Shown one piece after another: positions 9,828 to 21,012 of a stretch of DNA of 64,000 nucleotides; the stretch's first letter is position 1; every line of letters starts with the position of its first letter. The notes under the pieces were generated by a model. It saw only the letters and a program-made list of their open reading frames with translations. It was not told where the DNA came from and did no database searches. The position numbers were made by a program, and so were the translations under genes. The stretch spans positions 3,401,232 through 3,465,231 of the forward strand of contig CM070599.1 of assembly GCA_036346395.1 (NCBI GenBank). Reading direction: 5' to 3'. Origin of the DNA: Hsuehochloa calcarea (taxonomy: Eukaryota; Streptophyta; Magnoliopsida; Poales; Poaceae).

Positions 9828-12474
9828 CTAGGTGTCGATCTTGAGATGGACGATGCCCGGAATAGCAAAAGCGCGAGAAAAATGATTAGGCACAAAATCA
9901 TAAGAATGCCCACGAGCACCACCTGGACCTCTCCAAAACGATCTACCAAAAGACCGATACTCCCCCTGTCTAGGTGCTACCCGTGGTCTATCCTCACGAT
10001 ATCCAAAACCAGACTGCTGCCTGGACCCACCAAAAGAGTCAACAAAGTTCTCTACAAACCTAGGCCTATATGAGAGACGCTGAATAGGCTGCCTGGCTCT
10101 AGAGACTACAGCTGAAGAAGAGACTCCTCTAATGGATCTCAAAGTGCTCACTCTCTCTTTTCTCTCAATCTTTGCTCTCCGAAAGCAAAACTCAACCGTG
10201 TGGCCCTCTTTCTTGCAGAAGGTGCAATGGTACTTGACCTTTTGAGGGGTCCGTACTGGTGAAACAGAAGCACTTTTCTTACCAGAAAGAGTTTGAGCAA
10301 AACCTTCAGCTTTGGATACAACCTTGAGAGTCTTAGAAGGTTCTTGCTCAACCAGACCACTTTTCACAATTTTAGCAACCTTAGGTGGGTGATTCTTGGA
10401 AAGCTCTAGGGACTTAAAACCTAGGCCACTGTTTTCCACACTCACCTTGGATTGGTCTAGAATCAAGTTGAGTTTCTTTTTCCCACTAGAAAACTTCTCA
10501 AGAGCCATTTTGAGGTAATCGTTCTCTTTTGCCAAAACTCCATAATTGGAGCACTTTTTAGAATTGATTACCTCAACATGTTTGCTCTTAAGAAGATCCA
10601 CTTCCACTTTGAGAGCCTCACAAGACACACAATAGGACTCTCCAATCCTATTCAACTGCTCCTTAAATTTGACTCTAAAAGCCTCTTGTATCTTACCAAC
10701 AATAGTTTCAACTTCAGCATGCAACATACAAGAGGAAGAATCAATGACTTTCTTGGAAGCAGTAAAAGACATGGATCTTTCAATTTTAGCCTTTTCTTCA
10801 AGAGTCTTGTTTAAGGCTTCAATCTCAATTGTAAGCTTGGGACAATTTTCACAAGATGCAACTCTAGAGTAAACCAGCATTTCTGTCAACTCTTGCATCT
10901 TAATCCTATTATTCTTACAATGAGAGCATGTGTGACTAGCATCAAATTTTTGCAATTCTTTTAAAGATCTATCCAGTTTTAATTCTAGCAAAGCACAGTT
11001 TGAGCAAGTTAACAGAATAGCATCTAAAGCAGTCACATCAAGCGGAATGACATTCATGCAAACAGAACTAGACTTGAGATATTCTAGTTCAGAAAGAGCA
11101 TTTTTAATTGTTTTTCAACAGAGGAATGAGCATTATTCAAGCTTGACAATTCATTAAGCAAGCTAGAGCATGAATCACAGAAATCATCAGGATTAATGGA
11201 TTTGAGCCTAACCACTTCTAGGTTCAAATTATCAATCATAGTATCCTGTTTCTTAATCAATTTAGCTTGCTTATGCAGTTTTTGTTCAGCAAGCACTAAA
11301 GCCCTTTTCATGTCAGGAAGTGAAGGGCATACCTCATCGGGATCACTAAAGGGATCCTCATTTGTTGGAGGAGTCATTTGTCGTGGTCGTTCTTAGCCAT
11401 GAAGCACATGCCTGTGAAATCACGTGCCTTCTTCTTGCCACGGGAGTCACTCTTGTCGTCCTCTGCCTCCGAGTCCACATCATCCATGCTCACATCCTCT
11501 AGAGCTTCAAGGACTCGGCTGACAAACTTGCGATAGTTTGTCTTCTTGGACTTAGCATCCTTCGCTTGAGGATGCCTTTGTGACTCCTTCTCCTCCTTGC
11601 CCTTCAGCTTGGGGCATCTAGAGCGAATGTGGTTCGGCTCACCACATTCAAAGCATGTGATAGGTCCACCTCTCCTCCTATTTTTTACATTGTTGTACGC
11701 TCTTGTGAATTTGGTGGATAGGAGGGCTAAATCATCTTCAGGTAGTCTCTCAAGTTGCTCATCGCTCAAAGAATGCAAAGCAGACAAAGAAAAGCCAGAT
11801 AAGCTAACATCAAAAGAATCAGAATATCTACCCTTAGATTGGTCGACCACTAAAGCCATCGAATCTGTCATGGGGAGACGCGAGATAAAATCAATCTCAT
11901 GCGTCTTCTACCTAGAGTAAAGCTTATCCATCGTAAGCTCACTCATGACAGTGTTGTTATTGATGGCAGTGATCTTCATCTCCCAGACCTTCACATCCAA
12001 AGCACCCAAAAGCTGGCGTGCATTTTCAGACTCAGAAAAGACAAGATCAACAGCGCGGAGATCATGAAGAATTTTAGAAAATCTCCCCCACAGTTCATCT
12101 AAAGATTCACCAGGCCTTTGCTCGATCTTAGAGTATGCTTTCTTCAGCTGGTTCTGTCTCACTTCCTTGATCACGGTGGACCCCTCGTGATAATCACAAA
12201 GAGTCCGCCAGATCTCATGAGCAGACAGCAAATGAGCAACACGCTCGAACTCAGACCGACTAAGACCTTGAATCAAGAAATTTCGAGCCCTGCTGTTGTT
12301 CTCCACATCTGGAGTGATCAAATTGTCATCGGCTGGCACGACATAAGGGTGTTTCACCTTAAGCCAAATTGCGTGCCCTTGAGCCTCGATGTAGGCCTGC
12401 ATTCGGGCCTTCCAATAAGCAAAATCAACTCCATCAAAAATATGTGGCCTGATTGAATATCTGTCAGTCGCCAT
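9828..12474 (-). pseudogene. gag: Sirevirus-type gag with two zinc knuckles
   Basis: Read on the minus strand from ATG at 12474. The N-terminal part carries the typical Copia gag core (FDGVDFAYWKARMQAYIEA, then LWGRFSKILHDLR). An in-frame TAG near 11908 separates it from the continuing frame, which holds the first CCHC knuckle CFECGEPNHIRSRC (about 11614-11655). A stop/start overlap near 11375 and a probable one-base slip near 11105 shift the frame. The last section, 11057-9828 (409 aa), is a long coiled coil followed by a second CCHC knuckle CTFCKKEGHTVEFC and a Gly/Arg/Tyr-rich tail. No protease follows. Very long gag proteins with coiled coils are known in Sireviruses. The protein would assemble particles and bind RNA; with the breaks seen, this copy probably acts only as a template. 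Confidence 0.82.
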
Positions 12475-12515
12475 GGCTCTAAAGACCGGTTAAGATCTAT
12501 GAGAAGAGCTAACCG

Positions 12516-12527
12516 GCTCTGATACCA
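12516..12527 (-). other. Primer binding site (tRNA-iMet type)
   Basis: The plus strand reads GCTCTGATACCA, the complement of TGGTATCAGAGC, two bases from the inner edge of the right LTR. This fixes the element's orientation. Confidence 0.95.
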
Positions 12528-12529
12528 CT

Positions 12530-14429
12530 TGTAGGACCGTAAAGGCGACTAGGGGGGGTGAATAGGCGCTTTCTCAACTTTCTCGCCTAAAACAAATTCA
12601 ACACGAACTTTACTCCTTTAGCTAGGAATTCTAAGAAGATCAATAAGCGCACAGTGGAAGCATTGTGCTGAATTCGATAACCCCAACAGCCATACGACAC
12701 AAAAGTGGAGACTTAAACTCGAAGGGTAGATCTGGGCACAGGCGGTCTGACCGGCTACCAAGGGCGGTCTGACCGACGGTCACCGAGTGGTCGGACCGGC
12801 TACTAGCTGGCGGTCGGACCAGTCGATATCGGTTCGACCCGGCAGTACTAGCGGTCTGAAAAGCAGGCGGTCGGACCGCCGTTATAAAATCGGTCAGACC
12901 GGTTCAGTCTAGTATTGAAAATTCAAGCCCAAATCCAAAACGAAATTTGATCCAACTTTTGATTCAACCAATGAAACTTGACCAAATTTCGAGCACACCT
13001 CTCTAATGATATTAGAGACCTATTTCTAGCGACGATCCTTCAGATCCACTTCGTAGAATTGATCTCTCAAGGATTTACCAAAGAAGTGCACAAACCCTAG
13101 AAATATGAAAATCTTTGATTCAAGACTTGCTTGTGGGGGTTGATGGTCTAGATGATTCTAGGAGTACTCCCACACATCAAAGCAAGACAAAGTGGGTCAA
13201 TAGACCAAGTTTAACCACTTGAATCAGGGAAGCACCAAATTCATCCAAATGAGAGAAGAACACAAAAGAGAGACAAATAAACTCTCAAGCAAGCATCACA
13301 AGATTGATTGATCTCACAAGATGCTTACAAAGCCACTCCCTCAAGGAGGACAAGAGCTCACCAAGGAGCAACCACAATCTCTCCCTCTCTTCCTCTCCAA
13401 ACCCTAACCCTAGAAAAGGCTAAGGAAAACCAAATGAAAAGCTTCAAGGGGTTTTACATCTCCCCCTTCTCTATTTATAGGAGAGGCCTAGGGTTTCACT
13501 TTTGGGACCCACTCACACATGGGACCCACACACAACATAACCATTGAAGCAATCGCCTGCTTCACCACGTGTAGGTTGATCAGCGGTTCTCATCACGTCG
13601 CCAAGCCTCTCTTGTCCGAATCCCATCGAAACCTCCCAGAGACTCGCACCGATATCCGCACCGCCTGATCCAACCAGCTGTACCAAACTACCCGTTCGAT
13701 CCATCTTGCCAATCCTGCACCATGCTTGAGTCACACGACCTCACCCAAGATCCATGATCGCTTACGGACCTCGGCTCTCCAAGCGTAGTCCCGATCCACC
13801 CACCGATGACGTCGTTGACCTGCAAGCCACCTGCACAGCAATAGACAAACAAACCGTTTCCGGGAACAAGTTCTTCACAACTTGACCCACGTCAGCTCCG
13901 CAATGCAATATACAACAATAAAGCGTTGATAACCAAACATAAACCACTATCAAAACACATCAATGCAAACTTGGCTATCCTCCAAGTCATCGGTGTCCGA
14001 TCGCCCCACGAGGCCGGTCCGACCGATTTCGCGGATCGGACCGATCCCACAACGGCGGTTGGACCGCCTAAAAGACTTAGCCAAAATTCCAGCTTGAAAA
14101 TCCGAAACCTTCTGAAATTTTCAACTCAATAGAACTTTTGACTGGGAGCTCCAAAAATGATGCGACCACATCCAGGAGACTCCCCTCACCTGCCTACACA
14201 ACCTATTTTTGGCTTAGCTCCAAAAGCCACTTTTAGGTCAGGCCGGTCCGACCGGCAACCACTGCCGGTCCGACCACTCCACGGGCGATCTGACCGCCCC
14301 ACACAACCGGTCAGACCGCTTTGTGGTCCGACAGATCAAGCAAACCCAGCGAGATTTTGCAAACCAACAAAGCCATTGCCAATTGACTCATCATCCTGAG
14401 ATCGTGCACATATCCTCACGATATCCACA
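12530..14429 (-). repeat. 5' LTR (right) of the Sirevirus-like element
   Basis: 1900 bp, TG...CA, colinear with 6529-8433. The palindrome clusters are at 12741-12905, 13990-14070 and 14240-14335. As the upstream LTR it would drive element transcription to the left. Confidence 0.92.
13471..13480 (-). promoter_or_regulatory. TATA box of the 5' LTR
   Basis: The minus strand reads CTATAAATAG, followed by a GA-rich leader. The same site is kept in the other LTR at 7466-7475. Confidence 0.65.
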
Positions 14430-14434
14430 GAATG

Positions 14435-14888
14435 TGATGTGTGATTTCATTTCTAATCACCCAGGACTTTATTGCCGTGGACAGAAGATTACAATAGTGT
14501 GTTACAAAAAAGTGTGAATGATTTCGCTATGTTTCGTTATCTCCTCAGTGGCGCACAGGCCCCGTACTTATACTTCTAAGATTTGGCAGTTAATGCTTGA
14601 ATAGACGTCTTCATTTTTTACGCATGTATCTTTGTTGGGTCTTGAACTATCGCACCCTTCATCAACCTTTGTAATTTGCCGAATGTGTTATTAACTTCTC
14701 TCACATGCTAAATCCATCGCATGGTAAACCGTGAAGACCCCGGCCAGTTATACTATGCTCTAAAGAAAGTATAGCCACTAGTTGCGGACTAGTAGTTATT
14801 GTCGATGGTTGATCGTCAAAGGGTATCACTGGTTGTCGACTTGTTATATTAAATGAAGGATTTTTTTCTCAATGATCGGAGGCATGAC
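14435..14888. other. Unannotated spacer
   Basis: Continues the sequence interrupted at 6528. I see no gene or clear repeat in it. Confidence 0.5.
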
Positions 14889-14893
14889 CAGGG

Positions 14894-15694
14894 TGATGAG
14901 AACATCAACCCTCCAGATACGACCGCTACCCCATGTACCAAGCAAGAGTTCAAGCTAGACACGTTCTGAAATCCAATTTGGCCTCGAGAGATAGCACTGA
15001 CTTTAAATGTGCATAACTTTCACATACGGAGTCCGTTTGAGGTCCATGAGTACTTGATGGAAAGTTTATCTCGTCCTCTTTCCAACGGATCTGACCTCAC
15101 CTCTAAATTCTATTTTTGTGTACTACTATCATAAAAAAGTTATTGCATCACCTATTTGGGCCAAATTGGGCCATGTAATGCTTCAGCTCAAGGGAAGGCG
15201 TCACCCTAGGTGGCTGTATTGTTCATAAGGCACTATTCATATATGAACAGTACTATAAATAGTACCACCCTCTATTTTCTTAGTTATGTGCAGCTTCCCC
15301 TCCCCTATTTAAGGAAGCTGCACTCCTCTAGTTATCTTGTATTTCGTTTACTTAAAAATTAGCTTCATTGCAATTTCGTGTATTGGCTTGTGTCGATTGG
15401 ACCAACCATAATACTGCTATAGAATCCCAACTTTATCAAATATTTCAATCATATTTGCAATTTCAGATTACTTATTATATCATTCTTGTGTGTTCTTCGA
15501 TTGCATGCAGGAATAGACCTTCGTGGTCAGGTCAACCGCTTTCTTGGCACGGTTGATAACGACTCGGAGTGTGGTTTAGCGATTGCTTGATGTTCTGGTC
15601 GTGACCGGCTAGAATCCTACATTGTCAAAGCCGTTCTCCTCCAAATCGAACTTATCATCCTATCGGAAGATCGGGACCCCACGTTGTCTCATCA
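14894..15694 (+). repeat. 5' LTR of the Gypsy-like element
   Basis: TGATGAGAAC...CTCATCA. It contains CTATAAATAG at 15253-15262, a likely TATA box. The matching site in the right LTR has mutated. Confidence 0.88.
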
Positions 15695-15696
15695 GG

Positions 15697-15708
15697 TGGT
15701 ATCAAAGC
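15697..15708 (+). other. Primer binding site
   Basis: TGGTATCAAAGC, one mismatch from the iMet-tRNA complement, two bases after the LTR end. Confidence 0.88.
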
Positions 15709-16888
15709 CAAAGTTGACTGGTAGGAATTCTTGTATCCCTAGTTTAATTACTTATTTTGGTTTTTTATACCTATAGTTCAGAAAATTTGCCCTACAAAAA
15801 ATAATTAATCTCCGTTGTCCAAACCCCTTGTGTCTTTCAATCTGTTACTTTTTGCTTGCTAAATTGAATTTGTGTCCGTTTTAGCTTTGTTTAGTCGCTG
15901 GTCATATCTTTGTTCCTATAAAAGTCCCAAAGAAAAAAAATCTTTGAACCCTAGCCCATCCATCATGTTCTAAACCCAAAAATAAGCTCCAAAAGAAAAT
16001 TCCCACGTCAAAATCCAGCTGGAATACCCCAAACCCTAATTTACAATTTCAACCACAAGACTCCCTTTTCTGCCACCACCACGAAAATCCCCATATCTTT
16101 TGATTCCTTGGTTTTTTTTAGTGAAACCACCTCCATTAGATCAATAATTTGATTATCCATCTGCCTGTAAAATGTCACCTCAATCCAGCAAGGCAGTCAA
16201 ATTTTATATGAAGTGAAACTTGACCTAGTTTTCTATTTGAATATGAAACTGTCTGCATTTGTGATTTTTGTGCGATTTTTTCAGTCGGTATTAAGAAAGT
16301 GGCCCCGAAAGAAAAATTGTATAAAAATCCACCAGGAAACAGAGAAAAGAAGAATAATTGAAAAAGAGGCAACAAAAAAAATGTTACAGCCAAAATACAT
16401 CTATTGTCCAGTGGACAGAGAACTACAGTTTTCAATGTTGGGTCAAGACTTGTGTGATTCACTCCAAATTGCATTCTATTGAATTATCTTATGTCTACCA
16501 CTCCTATACATTGTTAGACACTTATTTTAGCCTTCATCCATCCTTGGTTGATCGGCAACATAGGCTAAGTGCTAGATACAAACTATAATTCAATTATGTG
16601 TAATTTCTGAAATTAACTGATTTTCTCCTTGTTACCTAACATTAAGTCTGTCCGAGCTCCACTTTCTACGAACCGAGCAGATCACATCGAACCGGCCCTT
16701 GCAATCGCTCTACTCATCACTTGAGTCAAGTTTATCACGAACCAGCCACCGGTTGCACCACCTATTTACATCGGTAAGAACTTGCAAGAGCTTTGTGAGA
16801 GCTTGAGCGTGTGTGACTTGATAAACTCCACCTCCTAGTAGTTGATAGGAACATATACCTATGATATGTTTCCTTTCTTCTACTAACA
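15709..16888 (+). other. Leader region of the Gypsy-like element
   Basis: AT-rich sequence without a recognisable coding region on either strand. Short ORFs here have no known motif. Confidence 0.5.
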
Positions 16889-17466
16889 ATGACAGGTTGG
16901 TTGAAGTTGATAGATTATGATGACATCATGGGTAGATTTGAACTCAAAGGAAAACAACTACCGACATACATCTTGCCACTCACCGCTGAGAGTACGTCGT
17001 TGGACTACTTCCTGTTGGTTACTATGTTGAATAGCTACCTTGAAAGACAGGACCGTGATCCTTATGAGAACATGAGCATGGCAAGGATGGCGCTAATCGG
17101 TGATGTTCAACATTGGTGATCGAATCTCGAGTACCACTATATGTACACATGGGAGGAGATGAAGAAGAAATTGCGATGTCGTTTTGTACCTCCACCACCC
17201 ACGGTAACAAGCGAGGTGCCACCTAATGTAACTGAAAATGTTGACATTGTTTTGGCTCCTACTCCATCTATAAATACCGCCGAGACGCTTGAAGAGATGC
17301 ATGCACACTCACCTTTAATCTGTAAAGTATTCTCTATTTTTTTGCCATTTGTTGTTGCTAACATTTTGCAGAAAGATGAGCATGCATTGCTACAAGTTTT
17401 CAAGCTTTTCTTGGAGCTGGACGATGAGCTTGAGTCGAGGATGACTCCAATGCAAGAAAGAGAGGA
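16889..17466 (+). pseudogene. gag: Gag remnant of the Gypsy-like element
   Basis: From ATG at 16889 one frame runs through a stop at 17117-17119 and on to the polypurine tract. Residues such as MYTWEEMKKKLRCRFVPP match the plant Ty3/Gypsy gag pattern in which W-x-x-LK-x-x-LR-x-x-F-x-P ends the gag core. No zinc knuckle, protease or pol is present before the 3' LTR. The downstream half (17150-17440) has no family I recognise. Role in this copy: none expected beyond the RNA template. Confidence 0.5.
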
Positions 17467-18259
17467 TAATGCGGATATCAACCCTCCGGATACGACCGTT
17501 ACTCCACGTACCAAGCAAGAGTTCAAACTGGACACGTTCTGTAATCCAATTCGGCCTTCAGAGATAGCACTGACTTCAAATGTGCATAACTTTCACATAC
17601 GGAGTCCGTTTGAGGTCCACGATTACTTGATGGAAAGCTTATCTCACCCTCTTTCTTAAGGATCTAGTCTCACCTCCAAATTCTTTCTGTGCGCACCGCA
17701 ATCATCAAAAAAAGATGTTATGTCACCTATTTAGGCCAAATTGGACCTTGTAATGCTTGGACCCAAGGGAAGGCACCACCCTAAACAGCCCATACTGTTC
17801 ACAAGGAACTATTCATACATAAACAGTATCATAGATAGTACCACCCCTATTTTCTTAGCTACGTGCGGCTCCCGCTCCCCTATTTAAAGAGGCCGCACTC
17901 CTTAGTTTTCTTAGATTTTGTTTAGTTAAAAGTTAGCTTCATTGCAACTTCGTGTATTGGCTTGTGTCGATTAGAGTACCACTACAGAATCTCAATTTTA
18001 TCAAATATTTCAATCATATTTACAATTTCAGATTGCTTATTATCTTGTTCTTGTGTGTTCTTCGATTGTATGCAGGAATAGACCTTCGTGGTCAGGTCAA
18101 CCACGTTCTTGGCATGGTTGATAACGACTCGGAATGTGGTTTAGCGATTGCTTGGTGTTCTTGTCATGACCGGTTAGAAGCATGCATCGTCAAAGTCGTT
18201 CTCCTCCAAATCAAAGTTATCATCCTATCGGAAGATCGGGACCCCACGTTATCTCATCA
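17467..18259 (+). repeat. 3' LTR of the Gypsy-like element
   Basis: Starts TAATGCGGAT, aligning with TGATGAGAAC of the left LTR, and ends CTCATCA directly before the second CAGGG. Confidence 0.86.
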
Positions 18260-18264
18260 CAGGG

Positions 18265-19032
18265 TATTAAATGGGCCCTATTTAAGATACTAAATGGGCA
18301 TCAGCTAAATAGTCCTAAATGAAATTCTATTTTGACTTCTCTTAACTAAAAATATTGACCTAGTCAAGGATCCTCGTAGATAGCCGCACATCAACCTCAA
18401 CCTCTTTGACATCCAGCTGATCCGTCAGACGACCCGCCAATGGGAGGGATTTTTTTAAAAGAAAGCTCTATTCTGCTTGAAGAGCTAGAACAACTGCCCT
18501 CTACATAATTTAGGTACCCTCCCAACTCTCCCTTGATTAAAAACTCGTTCAAATCTAGGCCTAGATTCCATAGTGATCATAACTTTAGGCTAAAGAATTT
18601 TAAGGGTAGTGCGTTTGCGGATGAAGTGCTCGAGGATGGTGCCAAATTTTCGCTACATAGAGGGAATTGTGCACTCTGGCGCTGGGATGATAAAATTGAC
18701 ACTCTTTTCTTTTTTTTTTCAATTAAAAAATCATTGTAGCAGTGGTCATGGATGATTTTGTCTATCATAAATTTTATAATTCCCGCTTGTTGTGTATTTT
18801 GGCCGAGCTCATGACTTCAAAACGAGCGCTTCCAGGAAGCAACAACCTGATTTTTTTATTATGAAAATGCTTTTCATTCATCATGTGGGTAACCTTAGAA
18901 AACCCTAACTATACCTACGTCTAGCAGCGGAACCCAGGCATTTCTTGGGGTCGTCTTCCCCCTCTGTTTACAAGCACAACTGTATGACATCGAATGTTTT
19001 GCGGTCCGCCAATGGCGTCCTCACCACGAAGA

Positions 19033-19070
<38 letters not shown>

Positions 19071-19365
19071 AATCATGAGATGACACTTACCACTACAAGC
19101 ACCTCCAATTTTTTTCCCCATACATGTAAAAGCCATAAAAGTGTAATAATACAAAAGTATTTTTCATGATGAACTTACTTGTATCATTTCCATATCATAA
19201 ATCTAAATAGTAAAAAGTTGGCCATGCTGGCTACGTGTGGGCAATAACAGTAGAGATTGAAAGGATAGTAGAGGAGCTGTTGCAAAATGCTGTAATCAGG
19301 TTCAGTACAAGCCCCAAAGCTGCTCTGATCGATGTGAATCTTCTAATACTAATCTAGCACTTGCT
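18265..19365. other. Unannotated spacer
   Basis: No gene recognised. It contains the CT microsatellite listed separately, and short ORFs without conserved motifs. Confidence 0.5.
19034..19066. repeat. (CT)n microsatellite
   Basis: About 15 uninterrupted CT units. Confidence 0.95.
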
Positions 19366-19369
19366 GGCG

Positions 19370-19750
19370 GGGACGAACCCCTTCAGTTCGATCTTAATTT
19401 ACCAGTAGTCGGAGAAGCTCCATCAGGGGGAGAGATTGTGCCCGTCGTTTGGCGGCTATAGGCGACTCAGAGGGGTTTTCATAAAGAGAAACTTTCGCGC
19501 GGTACACCTATATATTTTTCTATAGATCAATCGGCAGGCTCAGCCCCTGCGTCGTATTCTGATAGAAAGAAAAGAACCGAACTCCTGGAGGGTGAAAGAA
19601 GAATCTCAAGTTGATACTCTGCCAAGGGATCTGTCCACAACTGGTACTTCACATGCTACTATAGAAAGGACGGCGGCTTCAAAGAAAGCATGAAGGGAAG
19701 CTTAAGGACACACTAGCTCTCGCAATGAGTGGAGCAAAGGTAGATATATA
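19370..19750. other. Possible organelle-derived insertion
   Basis: The base composition and word style (many GAAAG/AGAAAG blocks, balanced GC, no repeats) differ from both neighbours and recall plant mitochondrial intergenic DNA. It lies directly before an LTR start. This is an impression from style only; no homology was tested. Confidence 0.25.
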
Positions 19751-19753
19751 GAT

Positions 19754-19861
19754 GTAACACCCAGCCCTCCAAACGCCCCGCGATGCCACTACTACTCACT
19801 ACACTTCGCTTTATCACATTTACAAATAAATTTCCAGAAAGTATTATCTTGATAAAACCAC
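19754..19861 (+). repeat. LTR 5' end, cut by the CACTA element
   Basis: TGTAACACCCAGCCC is a typical plant Gypsy LTR start. After 108 bases it is interrupted by the CACTACTACAAAA terminus. Confidence 0.5.
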
Positions 19862-20215
19862 CACTACTACAAAAGAGGCTATAGCAGACGGCCCATCACA
19901 GACGGTTCCAAAGGAACCGTCTGTGTTGGGTCTGTCTGGACTTTGTTTTGGCGCAGCGAGCCTATCACAGACGGTTGTTATTGTGAACCGTCTGTGATAG
20001 TAAATTATCACAGACGATTCCCAATAATAACCGTCTATGTAATATCACGAGCGGTTCTATTTGAAGCAACCGTCGTGATATTACACGACAGTTCCCAATA
20101 ACCGCCTCGTGTATCGCTTCTTTGTTATTACACGACGGTTATTATTGGGAACCGCTCGTGATAATTACTATCACTGCGGTTACGAAATAGAACCGTGCAG
20201 TGATTTCTGTCTTCA
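19862..20215 (+). repeat. CACTA terminal inverted repeat and subterminal repeats
   Basis: Units such as TCACAGACGGTT...AACCGTCTGTGA form short hairpins, later decaying to ACGAGCGGTT and ACACGACGGTT variants. In CACTA elements such repeats bind the element's own DNA-binding protein. TATAAATT at 20216-20223 just after them could serve as the transposase promoter. Confidence 0.85.
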
Positions 20216-20329
20216 TATAAATTGAGCCGAGACATCCCTCAGCCGCACTGCCGCTGTGTCTACCGCTCCAGGCGCCACTTCCCTGCCCTAGCTCCTCCAA
20301 CCTGCGGCTCCTCTAATACTAGTATGAGC

Positions 20330-20960
20330 TTGGAGATGCTTGTGGACTTGGCATTGTATTGTTTGTTAATGCATTGACTAAAAGAAAGGAGAAAAGATAG
20401 TGTAGATGCTAACTATGAATATTGAGAATGGTGTTGTTACTATTGATTTATTACATACTTGCTGAGTCTTGGACTTATGCACCCTTGTTTTTTTTTTTGC
20501 TATTTATAGGTGATCTTTGAGGATGACACAAAGATTTAGCACATGATCGATCTTGCACCGTCAATATTGGAATAAATAATATTAGCCCTGCAAATCTTAG
20601 TTTTGAATAATGGTTTCCCTTATAACTAATGAACTAAAATTTGACTTAGGAGTGGTAACTTAATAAAATTGAATTAGGTCTAATAATCACTAAAATTTGA
20701 GTTAGGATAATTAATTGGCTTAAAAAAATAAAATTTACACACCGGTTCACAGTACGGTGGGGTTTGGGTCAAGCAATATTGCATTTACGGTTCCGGTATA
20801 TTAGGTTAATAAGTGTTGTATGAGATGATGTCTATATTTGGGTTGCATGATTGTTCAATTGAGATAGATATCGGTGTCGAGAGGTAGGGATTATCGAGAG
20901 ATATTAGATATTTTCTTCGTGAGCTCCGAGGGTAACGATCTATAACCCTTTATGTTTGCT
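20330..20960 (+). repeat. Gypsy LTR-like fragment inside CACTA A
   Basis: It carries the LTR signature around GCTGAGTCTTGGACTT (about 20460) and AGGTGATCTTTGAGGATGAC (about 20507), the same arrangement as at 49950-50010. It lies between the subterminal repeats and the transposase start. Confidence 0.45.
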
Positions 20961-21012
20961 ATAAATTAATCGCTAATCAATTTGACACTAATTTGTTACA
21001 TGCGTAGTGTAG

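Larger units (their letters stand above)
6529..14429 (-). mobile_element. Sirevirus-like Copia element lacking pol (non-autonomous)
   Basis: Two LTRs of about 1.9 kb begin TGTAGGACCG and end ATATCCACA on the plus strand. Perfect 5-bp target duplications GAATG flank the element (6524-6528 and 14430-14434). The primer site complement lies at 12516-12527, directly left of the right LTR, so transcription runs on the minus strand and the right LTR is the 5' LTR. Between the LTRs is about 4.1 kb that encodes a long gag-like protein but no protease, integrase or RT. Multiple CTCCCCCTT motifs (AGGGGGAG on the element strand) lie upstream of the 3' LTR, and GC-rich palindromes lie in the LTRs. Both are known marks of the Sirevirus (SIRE/Maximus) group. 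The LTRs differ at only scattered sites, suggesting a fairly recent insertion that used proteins made by a full-length relative. Confidence 0.9.
14894..18259 (+). mobile_element. Small non-autonomous Gypsy-like LTR element
   Basis: Paired LTRs (14894-15694 and 17467-18259, about 0.8 kb) flank a 1.77-kb internal region. CAGGG target duplications sit at 14889-14893 and 18260-18264. A primer site TGGTATCAAAGC (15697-15708) follows the left LTR, and a purine tract AAGAAAGAGAGGA ends at 17466. The internal region has only a gag-like remnant, so the element would need enzymes from another element. The LTRs differ at many sites, and the right LTR starts TA instead of TG, so the insertion is older than the Sirevirus-like one. 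Confidence 0.88.

Noticed and set aside
17137..17535. Minus-strand 132-aa Ser-rich ORF
   Set aside because: Antisense shadow of the gag remnant, running into the LTR.
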